The notes: generated by a model not told the origin, from the letters alone. A stretch of DNA of 64,000 bases from JAUUSJ01 sp964439395 (GCA_964439395.1 CAYTNV010000020.1:1-64000); one strand, 5' to 3'; positions 36,762 to 45,247 are shown, counted from the stretch's first letter. Made by a program: numbers and translations.

Positions 36762-36811
36762 AAAAAAACCAGAGTATTTAAGTGTTTTTCCACTCAAAAC
36801 TCTAGTTTTCC
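36762..36811 (-). terminator. Terminator after the YezD-like gene
   Basis: On the minus strand an imperfect hairpin (ACTAGAGT...GAGTG paired with CACTT...ACTCTGGT) is followed by seven T. It lies just downstream of the 48-residue gene 36826-36972. Confidence 0.65.
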
Positions 36812-36825
36812 AGTCAGTTTTGTTA

Positions 36826-36972
36826 TCACTTATTCAATCTTAATTTTTCATGTTTTTCAATTTGTACTACTTTTCCATCCTGCACAATTACTGTGACAGA
36901 TCCAAACTTTATACTCTCAATAAGCTCCTTGATTTTATCCAACTCTTTATTGGTCACTTTTATACCTTCCAT
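36826..36972 (-). CDS. Small YezD-like protein (DUF2292)
   Basis: The 48-residue frame starts at ATG 36972 after a GAGGAGTTATC site. It encodes an acidic-basic helix (TNKELDKIKELIESIKFGS) and a short beta hairpin (VTVIVQDGKVVQIEKHEK), ending RLNK. This is the pattern of the YezD/DUF2292 family, small proteins that repeatedly occur next to sulfate or cysteine assimilation genes; their function is unknown. It lies between the Rrf2 regulator and cysP and has its own terminator, so it is probably co-transcribed with the regulator. Confidence 0.8.
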   Translation of the reverse strand: MEGIKVTNKELDKIKELIESIKFGSVTVIVQDGKVVQIEKHEKLRLNK

Positions 36973-36999
36973 GATAACTCCTCATATAATCCTCTCTCA

Positions 37000-37446
37000 T
37001 CAAATATAATACATATCCTGATTGTATTCTTTGTAATCTAAATAGTTGTTTTTCAAGTCTTCTAATGTCACATGTTGCAATACGTACTCTAACTGACTAT
37101 TTACTGGTTCAATCACCAACTTTTGAATGCTGACTGCAATACTGCGGCTATGGCTACCATCTAGCATTTCCTCTTCTTCAATCTGATAACTACCGTCTAA
37201 TACCTCTAAAATTTCAGAAACTGTAAGTTCTTTTGGACTCACATTCAATCGATATCCCCCCTGAGACCCTTTCGTTCCCTTTACAATCCCTGCTCTTCTA
37301 AGGCTCGCAAACACTTGCTCCAAATACTGTGGAGAAATACCATTTCGCTCTGCTATATTTCCCAGTACGACATGTTCCTTACCTGCGTTTGCTGCCAAAT
37401 CAATCAATGCTCTAAGTCCATATCTACATTTCCTTGAAAGCTTCAT
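37000..37446 (-). CDS. Rrf2-family transcriptional regulator (CymR-like)
   Basis: This winged helix-turn-helix regulator has MKLSRKCRYGLRALIDLA, the recognition helix region NGISPQYLEQVFASLRRAGIV, and the wing KGSQGGYRL. It lacks the three clustered cysteines of IscR/NsrR, so it probably holds no Fe-S cluster, like CymR, the cysteine regulator that acts with CysK. The context (O-acetylhomoserine sulfhydrylase upstream, sulfate genes downstream) supports control of sulfur metabolism. Start: GTG 37458, ATG 37449 and ATG 37446 are possible; the family begins M-K-L/I-S, and GGAGGGA precedes 37446 at suitable spacing. Confidence 0.88.
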   Translation of the reverse strand: MKLSRKCRYGLRALIDLAANAGKEHVVLGNIAERNGISPQYLEQVFASLRRAGIVKGTKGSQGGYRLNVSPKELTVSEILEVLDGSYQIEEEEMLDGSHSRSIAVSIQKLVIEPVNSQLEYVLQHVTLEDLKNNYLDYKEYNQDMYYI

Positions 37447-37504
37447 CATTCCCTCCACATAGTTTTTTATAGATAATTCATGTAATAGCAGCGATATTCA
37501 CATA

Positions 37505-38815
37505 CTACTCCACTACTTTGAATGCCTCTTCCAAATCCTGGAGAATATCTGCAATATTTTCTGTACCAATAGATAAACGGACCGTATTAGGCTTGATACC
37601 CTGATCTAAAAGTTCTTCTTCCGTGCACTGACTATGTGTAGTCGTAGCTGGATGAATTACAAGAGATTTTACATCCGCAACATTCGCCAAAAGGGAGAAA
37701 AGCTCTAAATTATCAATAAAATCTTTTGCTTTTTGAGCATCACCTTTGATTTCAAAAGTAAAAATGGAACCTCCACCATTTGGGAAATATTTCTTATATA
37801 ATTCCTTCTGACTTTCCTCTTTTGCCACGGCTGGATGATGAACTGCCTCTACCTGTGGATGATTATTCAAATATTCCACAACTTTTAAAGCATTCTGCAC
37901 GTGACGCTCCACACGAAGAGATAATGTCTCTAATCCTTGAAGGAAGAAAAATGCATGGAATGGAGAAAGAGTCGCTCCTGTATCTCTCAAAAGAATCGCA
38001 CGAATTTTTGTCACAAATGCAGCTGCTCCTACCGCTTTTGTAAAGCTGATTCCGTGATAACTTGGATTTGGCTCTGTAAGTGATGGGAATTTTCCAGATG
38101 CTTCCCAATCAAACTTTCCACTATCTACAATGACACCACCGATTGTAGTTCCATGCCCACCAATAAACTTTGTCGCAGAATGAACTACAATATCTGCACC
38201 GTACTCAATTGGACGAACTAAGTATGGAGTTGCAAAAGTATTATCTATAACGAGAGGAATTTTATGTGCATGTGCAATCTTTGCAATCGCCTCAATATCT
38301 ACCACATCAGAATTTGGATTTCCAAGCGTCTCAATAAATACGGCCTTTGTATTTTCTTGGATGGCAGCTTCTATCTCTTCCTCATTAAAAATATCTACAA
38401 ATGTAGTTTCAATTCCATATTGTGGAAGTGTGTGAGCTAATAGATTATAGGAACCACCATATATATTTTTAGCAGAAACGATATGATCACCATTCTGTGC
38501 TAAATTTTGAATTGTATAGGAAATAGCTGCAGCGCCAGAAGCTACCGCAAGAGCTGCTACTCCACCTTCTAATGCTGCCATTCTCTGTTCAAACACATCC
38601 TCTGTTGGATTGGTGAGACGTCCGTAAATATTTCCTGCATCTGTTAAACCAAAACGTGCTGCTGCATGATCGCTATTATGGAATACATAGGAAGATGTCT
38701 GGTAAATAGGAACTGCTCTTGCGTCTGTCACTGGATCAGCCTTTTCCTGTCCTACATGTAACTGTAATGTTTCAAATTTAAAATTTCTATTTTCTCTTGT
38801 AATTTTCTTGCTCAT
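37505..38815 (-). CDS. O-acetylhomoserine sulfhydrylase (MetY-type)
   Basis: This PLP enzyme of 436 residues is longer than cystathionine synthases, as is usual for O-acetylhomoserine (thiol)-lyase. Motifs: FETLQLHVGQEKADPVTDARAVPIYQTSSYVF, YGRLTNPTEDVFEQRMAALEGG, PLVIDNTFATPYL and the PLP lysine in VVHSATKFIGGHGTTIGG (about residue 215). It would combine O-acetylhomoserine with sulfide to give homocysteine and is the entry of reduced sulfur into amino acids. The regulator gene follows 59 bases downstream on the same strand. A dispersed hairpin repeat lies in its leader. Confidence 0.93.
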   Translation of the reverse strand: MSKKITRENRNFKFETLQLHVGQEKADPVTDARAVPIYQTSSYVFHNSDHAAARFGLTDAGNIYGRLTNPTEDVFEQRMAALEGGVAALAVASGAAAISYTIQNLAQNGDHIVSAKNIYGGSYNLLAHTLPQYGIETTFVDIFNEEEIEAAIQENTKAVFIETLGNPNSDVVDIEAIAKIAHAHKIPLVIDNTFATPYLVRPIEYGADIVVHSATKFIGGHGTTIGGVIVDSGKFDWEASGKFPSLTEPNPSYHGISFTKAVGAAAFVTKIRAILLRDTGATLSPFHAFFFLQGLETLSLRVERHVQNALKVVEYLNNHPQVEAVHHPAVAKEESQKELYKKYFPNGGGSIFTFEIKGDAQKAKDFIDNLELFSLLANVADVKSLVIHPATTTHSQCTEEELLDQGIKPNTVRLSIGTENIADILQDLEEAFKVVE

Positions 38816-39305
38816 AATCTCATCCTTTCTATATCTTATTATAACTTATACCCAATAGGGCAACCTCCTATGCCCTTGCGGACGAAGAAACAACTTCGTT
38901 GTTTCATAAGGGATGGTTTTGTATTTAACATATCTGGTACAATCTCTGTACCTATTTCTTGGATCTTATGTAGTCTAAATTTTCCCTCTAAAACATTAAG
39001 AAATCAACTGGCCTCACTGTCTCATATCTTTCACTCGTGAAGTATTCACAGCTAATCTAATTATATTTTGGGGAAATATTTATGCCTACACTTTATTTCC
39101 TACTAATTCTATATGTTTTATATGAATTTGTTTCATTATATTCCTATTATTCCTATTTGTCAACTAGTTTTTTTGATTTTTTTTCGTTATTATCTTCAAA
39201 GAAAATAAAATATTCAAAAATACTGTCCGAAAATACTATGATTCACGTATGATTTTTATCATCCAAACTAGCATGACGCTTGGATTTATGCCCTTTTTAT
39301 AAAAA
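38816..39305. other. Intergenic region upstream of the O-acetylhomoserine sulfhydrylase
   Basis: About 490 bp without a gene. It carries the dispersed repeat 38856-38922 and a GGTACA-GAGAT-TGTACC dyad near 38935-38952 on the minus strand. No recognisable S-box or T-box was found. Confidence 0.5.
38856..38922 (+). repeat. Dispersed two-hairpin repeat, single copy
   Basis: Order AGGGCAAC...ATGCCCT-TGCGGAC, then GAAACAAC-TTC-GTTGTTTC and ATAAGGG. This matches the unit of the 32.3 kb array (read on the other strand) in layout and in the blocks ATGCCCT, GCGG and TTGTTTCATAAGG. Confidence 0.65.
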
Positions 39306-39341
39306 AATCCAGTCAAAATCTCAAAAAGATTCAACTGGATT
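39306..39341 (-). terminator. Terminator downstream of the SDR gene
   Basis: On the minus strand AATCCAGT and ACTGGATT enclose a second stem GAATCT/AGATTT; the hairpin ends in seven T. It lies about 50 bases after the SDR stop. Confidence 0.85.
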
Positions 39342-39393
39342 AAAAAAATATAAAATTTTTTTATTAAAACTTTCGCCAAAAAATCCCCTTTTA

Positions 39394-40287
39394 TCATAAA
39401 TTTTGAAGTACGTTCATTCTCACCAATCGTTCACTGGTCTCCCACAGTTCCTTTGCATACTCCTCATTATAAGACAATTCAGAAGAACGTGCTGTATTTA
39501 TACTTCTATCATAATAGAGTCCAGATTCTTTAACCAGATCTTTTGATGTCACAAGCTTCGCCAATGCTGTAGATGATTTTTCCAAATCTCCCAAGCGATG
39601 TGGCATAGTTGTTTTCACAAAAAGAACAGACGCTTTCGTCAGTGGCATGAAGTTTGTTTCCATAAGACCTGGATTAAAAGCATTGACATATATACTGCGT
39701 CCCGCCATTTCCAGTCTTCTGGCTAACTCATATACAAAATAGAGGTTGCAAAGCTTTGAATAAGAATAACGAATCGTATCTTCAGCTAGCTTCGGTTCTG
39801 GATGCGCCAATACTTTTGTCCCCTTCCACTCCATCTTATGCATCGGTGAATCATGCATATCACTGCTCGTCACAAAAATACGCCCTTCCCGCTCCATATA
39901 TGAAAGCAAAAGATTTGTGAGAAGAAAATGCCCCAGGTGGTTACTCTCAAAAACTACATCGAATCCATCTTTTGTCAACCCTTTATTAGTTCCATTAATA
40001 CCTGCATTGCACAAAAGCGCATAGATTGGTTCCCCAATCTCAGTTACATACTTATTTGCAAATGATCTGACTGATGCCAACGAAGAAACATCCAGCTCCA
40101 TGACCTCTACATTTTGATTTTTGCTTTTGACCATAATCTCCTGCTTCGCCGCTTCTGCTTTTTTCATATTTCTACAGGCAAGTATAAGCCTGTACTCCTC
40201 TGATGCTCCTGCTATTTTAATTCCAGCATGAAAGCCCAAGCCAGAATTTGCTCCTGTGATAATTACCGTCTTCATCGACAATGACAC
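39394..40287 (-). CDS. Short-chain dehydrogenase/reductase
   Basis: The Rossmann NAD(P)-binding motif is TGANSGLGFHAGIKI (about residues 11-25), NNAG-equivalent is LLCNAGING (about 95), and the catalytic Tyr-Lys is in RYSYSKLCNLYF (about 170). A conserved-looking helix GHFLLTNLLLSYME follows the NAG motif. The overall pattern is that of the retinol/protochlorophyllide-reductase-like SDR group; the substrate is unknown. It is monocistronic: a terminator follows at 39306 and a dyad lies upstream. Confidence 0.88.
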   Translation of the reverse strand: MSLSMKTVIITGANSGLGFHAGIKIAGASEEYRLILACRNMKKAEAAKQEIMVKSKNQNVEVMELDVSSLASVRSFANKYVTEIGEPIYALLCNAGINGTNKGLTKDGFDVVFESNHLGHFLLTNLLLSYMEREGRIFVTSSDMHDSPMHKMEWKGTKVLAHPEPKLAEDTIRYSYSKLCNLYFVYELARRLEMAGRSIYVNAFNPGLMETNFMPLTKASVLFVKTTMPHRLGDLEKSSTALAKLVTSKDLVKESGLYYDRSINTARSSELSYNEEYAKELWETSERLVRMNVLQNL

Positions 40288-40368
40288 CTCCCACTCAATT
40301 CAACATTGTATTTAATCACTATTCTACCATCTCGACTAACGTCTCGATGCTCTTTCTCATTTAAACGT

Positions 40369-40395
40369 CAGTTTGCGCAAACATAACTGACGCTT
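40369..40395. promoter_or_regulatory. Operator-like dyad upstream of the SDR gene
   Basis: CGTCAGTT and AACTGACG are 8-bp inverted arms separated by 11 bases; GTTTGCGCAAAC inside is itself a 12-bp palindrome. It sits about 80-110 bases before the SDR start. The cognate regulator is unknown. Confidence 0.4.
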
Positions 40396-40580
40396 TCCCC
40401 ATTATTTTACCATATAACTGCAAATTTTCCCACGTCTAATCAAAATAAAAAAAAACGGACAACCTCACCTATCTCAACAGATATCCGCTACCAACCTTAG
40501 AGAGTGTATATAAGGCGTTTAGTACTGTATTAGAGCAGTTCTTTGCAACAGGAAATGATAATAATTCTTTCAATTAATAC

Positions 40581-40608
40581 TTGACATTTATTTTTTTTAG
40601 ACTATAAT
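40581..40608 (+). promoter_or_regulatory. Sigma-A promoter of the T-box leader
   Basis: Consensus TTGACA at 40581-40586 and TATAAT at 40603-40608 with a 16-bp spacer, immediately before the T-box RNA. Confidence 0.85.
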
Positions 40609-40614
40609 AAATGT

Positions 40615-40890
40615 CGACAATCAAAGAAAATTCACCAAAATTCGTTGAAGAGAACAAAGTTATATTTATGCAGATATTCAGAGAACCTATGGTTGGTGAA
40701 AATAGGTATATCGGTAAATACAAATATCATCTCTAAGAAGCAATCTGAAACAAAAGTAAGACTCGCCGGAATCCCCCGTTATAAGGAAAGCGTATCGTAG
40801 TACGTTTAGAGTGTTGCAGATTATTTTGCAGAAACAGGGTGGTAACGCGGATTATTTCGTCCCTTTCAGTTTTTAACTGAAAGGGACTTT
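40615..40890 (+). ncRNA. T-box riboswitch leader, specifier probably AUC (Ile)
   Basis: Stem I base pairs AGAGA (40649-40653) with TCTCT (40730-40734), and TATTTA with TAAATA. The apical GGTTGGTG motif is at 40691-40698. Between these arms the 3' loop reads CAAATATCA; ATC (40726-40728) followed by the expected purine is the best specifier, coding for Ile. The T-box AGGGTGGTAACGCGG is at 40836-40850, and its variable base T would pair with an A discriminator, as in tRNA-Ile. The terminator GTCCCTTTCAGTT/AACTGAAAGGGAC plus T-run ends the leader. Confidence 0.9.
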
Positions 40891-40893
40891 TTT
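40859..40893 (+). terminator. T-box intrinsic terminator
   Basis: The 13-bp stem GTCCCTTTCAGTT / AACTGAAAGGGAC is followed by seven T. In the antiterminated state its 5' arm would pair with the T-box region. Confidence 0.9.
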
Positions 40894-40971
40894 ATTTTCC
40901 GTTTATTTTACATAACGAATTTAAAATGTATTATTCTTTGAATGTTTTATATGATTTAGGAGGAATGATCA

Positions 40972-42000
40972 ATGAAAACATTACAAAAACTTAGCAAACT
41001 ATTATCTGATTACACCTCTTTGGTCGTAATCGCTATCGCGGCTATCACTTTTTTCGCACCAACTCTAATGAACTGGGTCAATTTCCAATTATTTGTCGAT
41101 CCTGTTTCAAACAAATTTACTAGCCAATCCATCATTATCGGTATTATTATGTTCAGCATGGGATTAACTTTAACAACCGATGATTTTAAAATTCTTGCTA
41201 AACGCCCACTCGATATCTGTATCGGTGCCGTCGCCCAATATTTAATTATGCCGTTTCTTGCATTTGGCGTATCAAAAGCTTTGCAGCTTCCAGATGGAAT
41301 TGCCCTTGGTTTAATTCTAGTTGGATGCTGTCCAGGAGGTGTGTCTTCTAATATTATGTCTTATCTCTGTGGCGGAGATGTAGCTTTTTCTGTCGGCATG
41401 ACTACCGTATCAACAATAGTATCTCCAGTTATGACACCGCTTATGGTTTCTTTCCTTGCAAGTGGTGCAAAAATCTCTATCCATGGATTTCCAATGTTAG
41501 TTTCTATTGTTGAAACGGTCATTATTCCTGTGGCTTTCGGATTTCTTCTTAACTTTTTGTACAGCAAAAAACGCTGGTTTCAGGAATTACAGCCTCTCAT
41601 GCCAGGTATTGCTGTTTTAGGTCTTGCCTGTGTCGTCGGAGGAGTTATATCATCTCAGGGAGCAAAATTTTTCCAGTCAGGTATCGTTATTTTTGTAGCT
41701 GTACTGCTTCATAACAGTTTAGGATATCTTCTTGGATACAGTGCTGGAAAATTGACTGGCATGAATACCGCCAAAAAGCGTACTATTTCCATTGAAGTTG
41801 GTATGCAAAACGCTGGCCTTGCAACCAATCTGGCAACCACAACAGCCCAGTTTGCATCTACACCAGAATCTGCTATTATATGCGCCGTTTCTTGTGTATG
41901 GCATTCTATCTCAGGTACTCTATTAGCTGGATTTTTTTCATCGATGGATAAACATAAGCCTTCCACACACTCAAAAAAGAAAACAGCCAATGCTATATAA
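40972..42000 (+). CDS. BASS-family (bile acid:sodium symporter) transporter
   Basis: A polytopic membrane protein of 342 residues with about ten hydrophobic segments. Family signatures are FSMGLTLTTDDFK near residue 65, GCCPGGVSSNIMSYLCGGDVAFSVGMT (about 120-146; the crossover region) and EVGMQNAGLATNLA near 275. BASS proteins are Na+-coupled carriers of bile acids, pyruvate, pantoate or other organic acids. Despite the family name, the T-box leader points to an amino-acid related substrate, possibly a branched-chain keto acid or amino-acid precursor. AGGAGG precedes ATG 40972. The gene is monocistronic with its own terminator. Confidence 0.92.
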   Translation: MKTLQKLSKLLSDYTSLVVIAIAAITFFAPTLMNWVNFQLFVDPVSNKFTSQSIIIGIIMFSMGLTLTTDDFKILAKRPLDICIGAVAQYLIMPFLAFGVSKALQLPDGIALGLILVGCCPGGVSSNIMSYLCGGDVAFSVGMTTVSTIVSPVMTPLMVSFLASGAKISIHGFPMLVSIVETVIIPVAFGFLLNFLYSKKRWFQELQPLMPGIAVLGLACVVGGVISSQGAKFFQSGIVIFVAVLLHNSLGYLLGYSAGKLTGMNTAKKRTISIEVGMQNAGLATNLATTTAQFASTPESAIICAVSCVWHSISGTLLAGFFSSMDKHKPSTHSKKKTANAI

Positions 42001-42014
42001 TTTTAAAGGTTTCA

Positions 42015-42043
42015 AAATAGACGTTCCACTTGAACGTCTATTT
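42015..42043 (+). terminator. Terminator after the BASS transporter gene
   Basis: AAATAGACGTTC and GAACGTCTATTT form a perfect 12-bp stem with a 5-nt loop followed by TTT. It lies between convergent genes. Confidence 0.9.
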
Positions 42044-42077
42044 TTTACTGCCTTTCTCTCTTCTAAAATATTCAGTT

Positions 42078-42929
42078 TTACACTTCAAAATTATAAAATG
42101 CTTCTATTGCTTCTGCCAAAAACTCTGCTGCACCCTCACCATATTTTTCATCCATTTTTGATTTCGACGACTCATTCCGATAAAAACGTGCATTCGCAAG
42201 CATTAACTCTCGTTCCTCCTTAACCTGACTAAATTGCTTCATCACAAAGCCATACTCACCAACAATTTCCTTCACCTCAAAAGAATCCACTGGATATTTG
42301 CGTTTACTCATCATCTTTTGTAAAATTGCTTCTATTCTATTATTATAGCTTTCTGCCACTTCTTTGCTAATCGGATTCTTTATCGCAGATAAATATTCCT
42401 CTTTTCCTCCATACCACTCGACTACCTTAGCATAATTTTTTTGCATCTTTTCTAACGATAACACTTCTATATAATGTTTTCTCCATTGCTCTACACTCCC
42501 AAACTCTTCTATAGCGATTTGCCTGATATTTTCTGGCATATGTTCAAACATACTCTGAAACATTTCCTCAAACTCCGTTTTGTTAAAAATTTTAAAATCC
42601 ATTTTGTTTCCTCCCTTCAAAATATCATCAATGCTGGCAATCAAACGCTCCATACGTTCTTTTTTTGCCACCAGCATTTTTCTCTGCATTTGCAAAATCT
42701 GATTGCGATCAAGTGCAGGATTTCCCATAATAAATTTGATTTCTTTCAGAGGGATATCAAACTCACGGAAAAACAATATCTGCTGTAAATTCTCCAAAGC
42801 TTTATCGTCATAAAGCCTATATCCAGATTCACTTCTATCGGTTGGACAAAACAACCCAATTTCATCATAATAGTGAAGTGTGCGCGCACTGATACCTGTA
42901 AGTTCCGATATTTCCTTTACTGTCATCAT
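42078..42929 (-). CDS. MerR-family regulator with TipAS-like effector domain
   Basis: The N-terminal MerR DNA-binding domain is clear: TVKEISELTGISARTLHYYDEIGLF, RSESGYRLYDDKALENLQQI (residues 1-70), followed by the dimerisation helix (about 75-110). Residues 150-283 form a helical TipAS-like domain, which in TipA-type regulators binds thiopeptide antibiotics or other bulky drugs (EYLSAIKNPISKEVAESYNNRI; FYNFEV end). It probably regulates a drug response, but no transporter is adjacent, so the target is unknown and may include its own promoter. Confidence 0.9.
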   Translation of the reverse strand: MMTVKEISELTGISARTLHYYDEIGLFCPTDRSESGYRLYDDKALENLQQILFFREFDIPLKEIKFIMGNPALDRNQILQMQRKMLVAKKERMERLIASIDDILKGGNKMDFKIFNKTEFEEMFQSMFEHMPENIRQIAIEEFGSVEQWRKHYIEVLSLEKMQKNYAKVVEWYGGKEEYLSAIKNPISKEVAESYNNRIEAILQKMMSKRKYPVDSFEVKEIVGEYGFVMKQFSQVKEERELMLANARFYRNESSKSKMDEKYGEGAAEFLAEAIEAFYNFEV

Positions 42930-43229
42930 ATTTTCTGACCTCCCTACTCTTGATAAAAATATTTTACTCTATGACGCTCCGTTAAGGTCAATAGGATTTT
43001 TATTTTTTATAAAAAATTTTCGTTTATATCGCAGGAACATCCCATAGACATCTTTTCATCCATCTACGAAAAATAATAAAATAAAAATTAAGACAAAAGA
43101 TAAGTTCATATATCATCTTTTTCAAATAATAAATTGCATTTTACACTTTAATTTTTACCACTTACCTGTAAAGTTAAGACAAATAAATTTTTTCCTGTAT
43201 AATTATATAGAGGGAAAGGAGAATTTAAT
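42930..43229. promoter_or_regulatory. Divergent control region of MerR and LytTR genes
   Basis: This AT-rich 300-bp region has a direct repeat AARTTAAGACAAA at about 43087 and 43174 on the plus strand, upstream of the LytTR gene. LytTR regulators bind direct repeats, so autoregulation is possible. No gene is seen here. Confidence 0.35.
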
Positions 43230-43664
43230 TTGAAAGTGAATATTGAAGTATCAGCACAATATAAAGAACCATACGCTGTAATTTATACAAACAAGGTTAC
43301 CGATGAAGTTCAGCATGTGATTCATGTGCTAAATCAAAAGAAGTCACCTATTACTGCCCAATTACAAGACAAAATTGCAATTTTGCAGCCAAAGGATATT
43401 TATATGATACGAGTTGAAAACGGGGATACAGTTATATACGGTGCTTCAGACAAATATTATTCAAGAAAAAGATTATATGAATTGTCAAATCAGCTCGGAA
43501 AACAATTTATGCAAATATCAAAATCAACTCTCGTTAATCTTGCATATCTAGACAATATTGAAGCTGGCTTTAGCGGTTCATTGCTTCTAAATCTCAAAAA
43601 TGGATGCAAGGACTATGTTTCTAGAAAATATTTGCCTAATTTCAAAAAATATCTTGGTATATAA
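43230..43664 (+). CDS. LytTR-domain DNA-binding regulator
   Basis: The 144-residue protein consists of a short N-terminal part and a C-terminal LytTR domain (about residues 45-144): KDIYMIRVENGDTVIYGASDKYYSRKRLYEL, QLGKQFMQISKSTLVNLAYLDNIEAGFSG and DYVSRKYLPNFKKYLGI. There is no receiver domain, the single-domain type often paired with a DUF3021 membrane protein, as here. Translation starts at TTG 43230, preceded by AAAGGAG; no ATG fits. In this family the membrane partner usually inhibits or tunes the regulator. The downstream gene follows after 11 bases. Confidence 0.9.
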   Translation: MKVNIEVSAQYKEPYAVIYTNKVTDEVQHVIHVLNQKKSPITAQLQDKIAILQPKDIYMIRVENGDTVIYGASDKYYSRKRLYELSNQLGKQFMQISKSTLVNLAYLDNIEAGFSGSLLLNLKNGCKDYVSRKYLPNFKKYLGI

Positions 43665-43675
43665 GGAGGAGTAAA

Positions 43676-44113
43676 ATGAAAGATTTATTAAAAAATTCCG
43701 TCATTTCAATTGGAATGGCATTGACTATTTTTTGTATCGTCGGAGTCATTTTCGATTTTATCTATCATGGAAATTTTATAATGGAAAATTATAATTTTTC
43801 CAAAATGGTAATAGGCTCTATCATTGTTGGACTAGGCTTTGGTATTCCCAGTATTGTTTACCAAAATGACAAGATAGCTCTGCCTATGCAATGTTTAATT
43901 CACATGGGGATTGGATGTATCATATATACATTAGTAGCTTTTCATGTTGGATGGATTCCTGCTGGAAAAGGAATTGGAATCTGTTTATGCGCTATTGCTG
44001 GTCAACTTGCAGCTGCAGTTTTAATATGGATATTTTTCTTTCAATATTATAAAAAAATGGCATATGAAATGAATAGAAAAATTGAAGAAATCAACTTAGT
44101 CGACAAAAAATAA
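43676..44113 (+). CDS. DUF3021-family membrane protein
   Basis: The 145-residue protein has four predicted transmembrane helices (about residues 10-28, 40-60, 73-95 and 105-127) and a charged C-terminal tail (YKKMAYEMNRKIEEINLVDKK). DUF3021 proteins are typically encoded right after LytTR regulators of this size and are thought to act with them. GGAGGAG precedes ATG 43676. What signal the pair responds to is unknown. Confidence 0.88.
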   Translation: MKDLLKNSVISIGMALTIFCIVGVIFDFIYHGNFIMENYNFSKMVIGSIIVGLGFGIPSIVYQNDKIALPMQCLIHMGIGCIIYTLVAFHVGWIPAGKGIGICLCAIAGQLAAAVLIWIFFFQYYKKMAYEMNRKIEEINLVDKK

Positions 44114-44201
44114 AATGATACATTTTCCTAATAGAAAATTATAAAATTGAGAATATTGGATTTTTTCTAAATATGTTTCAATCTAAAATAGATTCCACAA
44201 A

Positions 44202-44236
44202 AAAACTGATGCAGATATACAATCTGCATCAGTTTT
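44202..44236. terminator. Bidirectional terminator
   Basis: AAAACTGATGCAGAT pairs with ATCTGCATCAGTTTT around a short loop, with A-rich sequence before and TTTTCTTA after. It lies between the DUF3021 gene and the convergent aldo/keto reductase gene. Confidence 0.9.
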
Positions 44237-44309
44237 CTTATGCTAATTCTATATAATCCACATTATTTCAGCTTCGCAAAATAATCTTTTGTCTATAGTC
44301 TTATTTTAA

Positions 44310-45197
44310 TTACCAGCTTTTCTCTTCTTTACTACTATCATGATTATTTTTTCGATCCTCAACCATTTTAACAAACCACTCAACCATTGCAGGATCATAG
44401 TGGGAGAAAAAAGAACTTTCTCCCTTATCCAAAGCTGCAATTTTTTCCATTTCACTGTCAGTCAATTCAAAATCAAATACATCAAGATTTTCTTTCATTC
44501 GCTCATAATGTGTGGATTTTGGAATCACGATAACATTGCGCTGAATATTCCAACGGAGCATGACCTGTGCCGTTGTTTTTTTGTATTTATCTCCGATTTC
44601 TTTCAACGTTATATTTTCAAACAAGCCTCCTCTTCCTTCACCAAAAGGCGCCCACGCTTCGATTTGCACATCGTATTTATCCATATACTTCTTTGCCATA
44701 ACCTGCTGATTATATGGATGTGTTTCTACTTGGTTCACCATAGGACGGATTCTTGAGAAAGAAGCAATGTCCACCATTCGGTCAGGATAAAAATTAGAAA
44801 TTCCGATTGCGCGAAGCTTTCCCTCCTCATACAAATCTTCCAATGCTCTCCATGCTCCGTAATAATCAGAAAACGGCTGATGTAAAAGCATAAGGTCAAG
44901 ATAATCCGTTTTCAGTTTTTTCAGAGATTCTTCCACAGATTTTTTACAGTTTTCATAACCGTAATGTTCAACCCAAACCTTTGAAGTAAGAAAAATTTCA
45001 TTCCTTGGAATACCCGATTTTTGAATTGCATTTCCAACCTCTTCCTCATTGAAATAAGACTGTGCGGTATCAATAGAGCGATATCCCGCTTTTAACGCAT
45101 CAAGCACACATCGTTCACACTCGTCCTTTGTCACCTGATAAACTCCATATCCCAAAATCGGCATTTTTACGCCGTTTGATAATGTTATATATTCCAT
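44310..45197 (-). CDS. Aldo/keto reductase
   Basis: This NADPH-dependent oxidoreductase of the AKR superfamily has GYRSIDTAQSYFNEEEVG with catalytic Asp and Tyr, Lys in FLTSKVWVEHYG, His in LMLLHQPF, and the coenzyme loop VIVIPKSTHYERMKEN. From the chosen start the length is 295 residues, normal for AKR5-like prokaryotic enzymes acting on small aldehydes or keto acids. The frame extends to 45251, but GAGAGGAG is placed before ATG 45197. It is the last gene of an operon with the cupin and flavodoxin genes, divergent from a LysR gene. Confidence 0.9.
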   Translation of the reverse strand: MEYITLSNGVKMPILGYGVYQVTKDECERCVLDALKAGYRSIDTAQSYFNEEEVGNAIQKSGIPRNEIFLTSKVWVEHYGYENCKKSVEESLKKLKTDYLDLMLLHQPFSDYYGAWRALEDLYEEGKLRAIGISNFYPDRMVDIASFSRIRPMVNQVETHPYNQQVMAKKYMDKYDVQIEAWAPFGEGRGGLFENITLKEIGDKYKKTTAQVMLRWNIQRNVIVIPKSTHYERMKENLDVFDFELTDSEMEKIAALDKGESSFFSHYDPAMVEWFVKMVEDRKNNHDSSKEEKSW

Positions 45198-45247
45198 ATA
45201 TTTTCTCCTCTCATAAATACTTTCTTCTCTTCCTACTGTTACCTTTG

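Noticed and set aside
40972..42000. Bile-acid import as the role of the BASS transporter
   Set aside because: The T-box leader ties expression to a charged tRNA level, which points to amino-acid related transport rather than bile acids.
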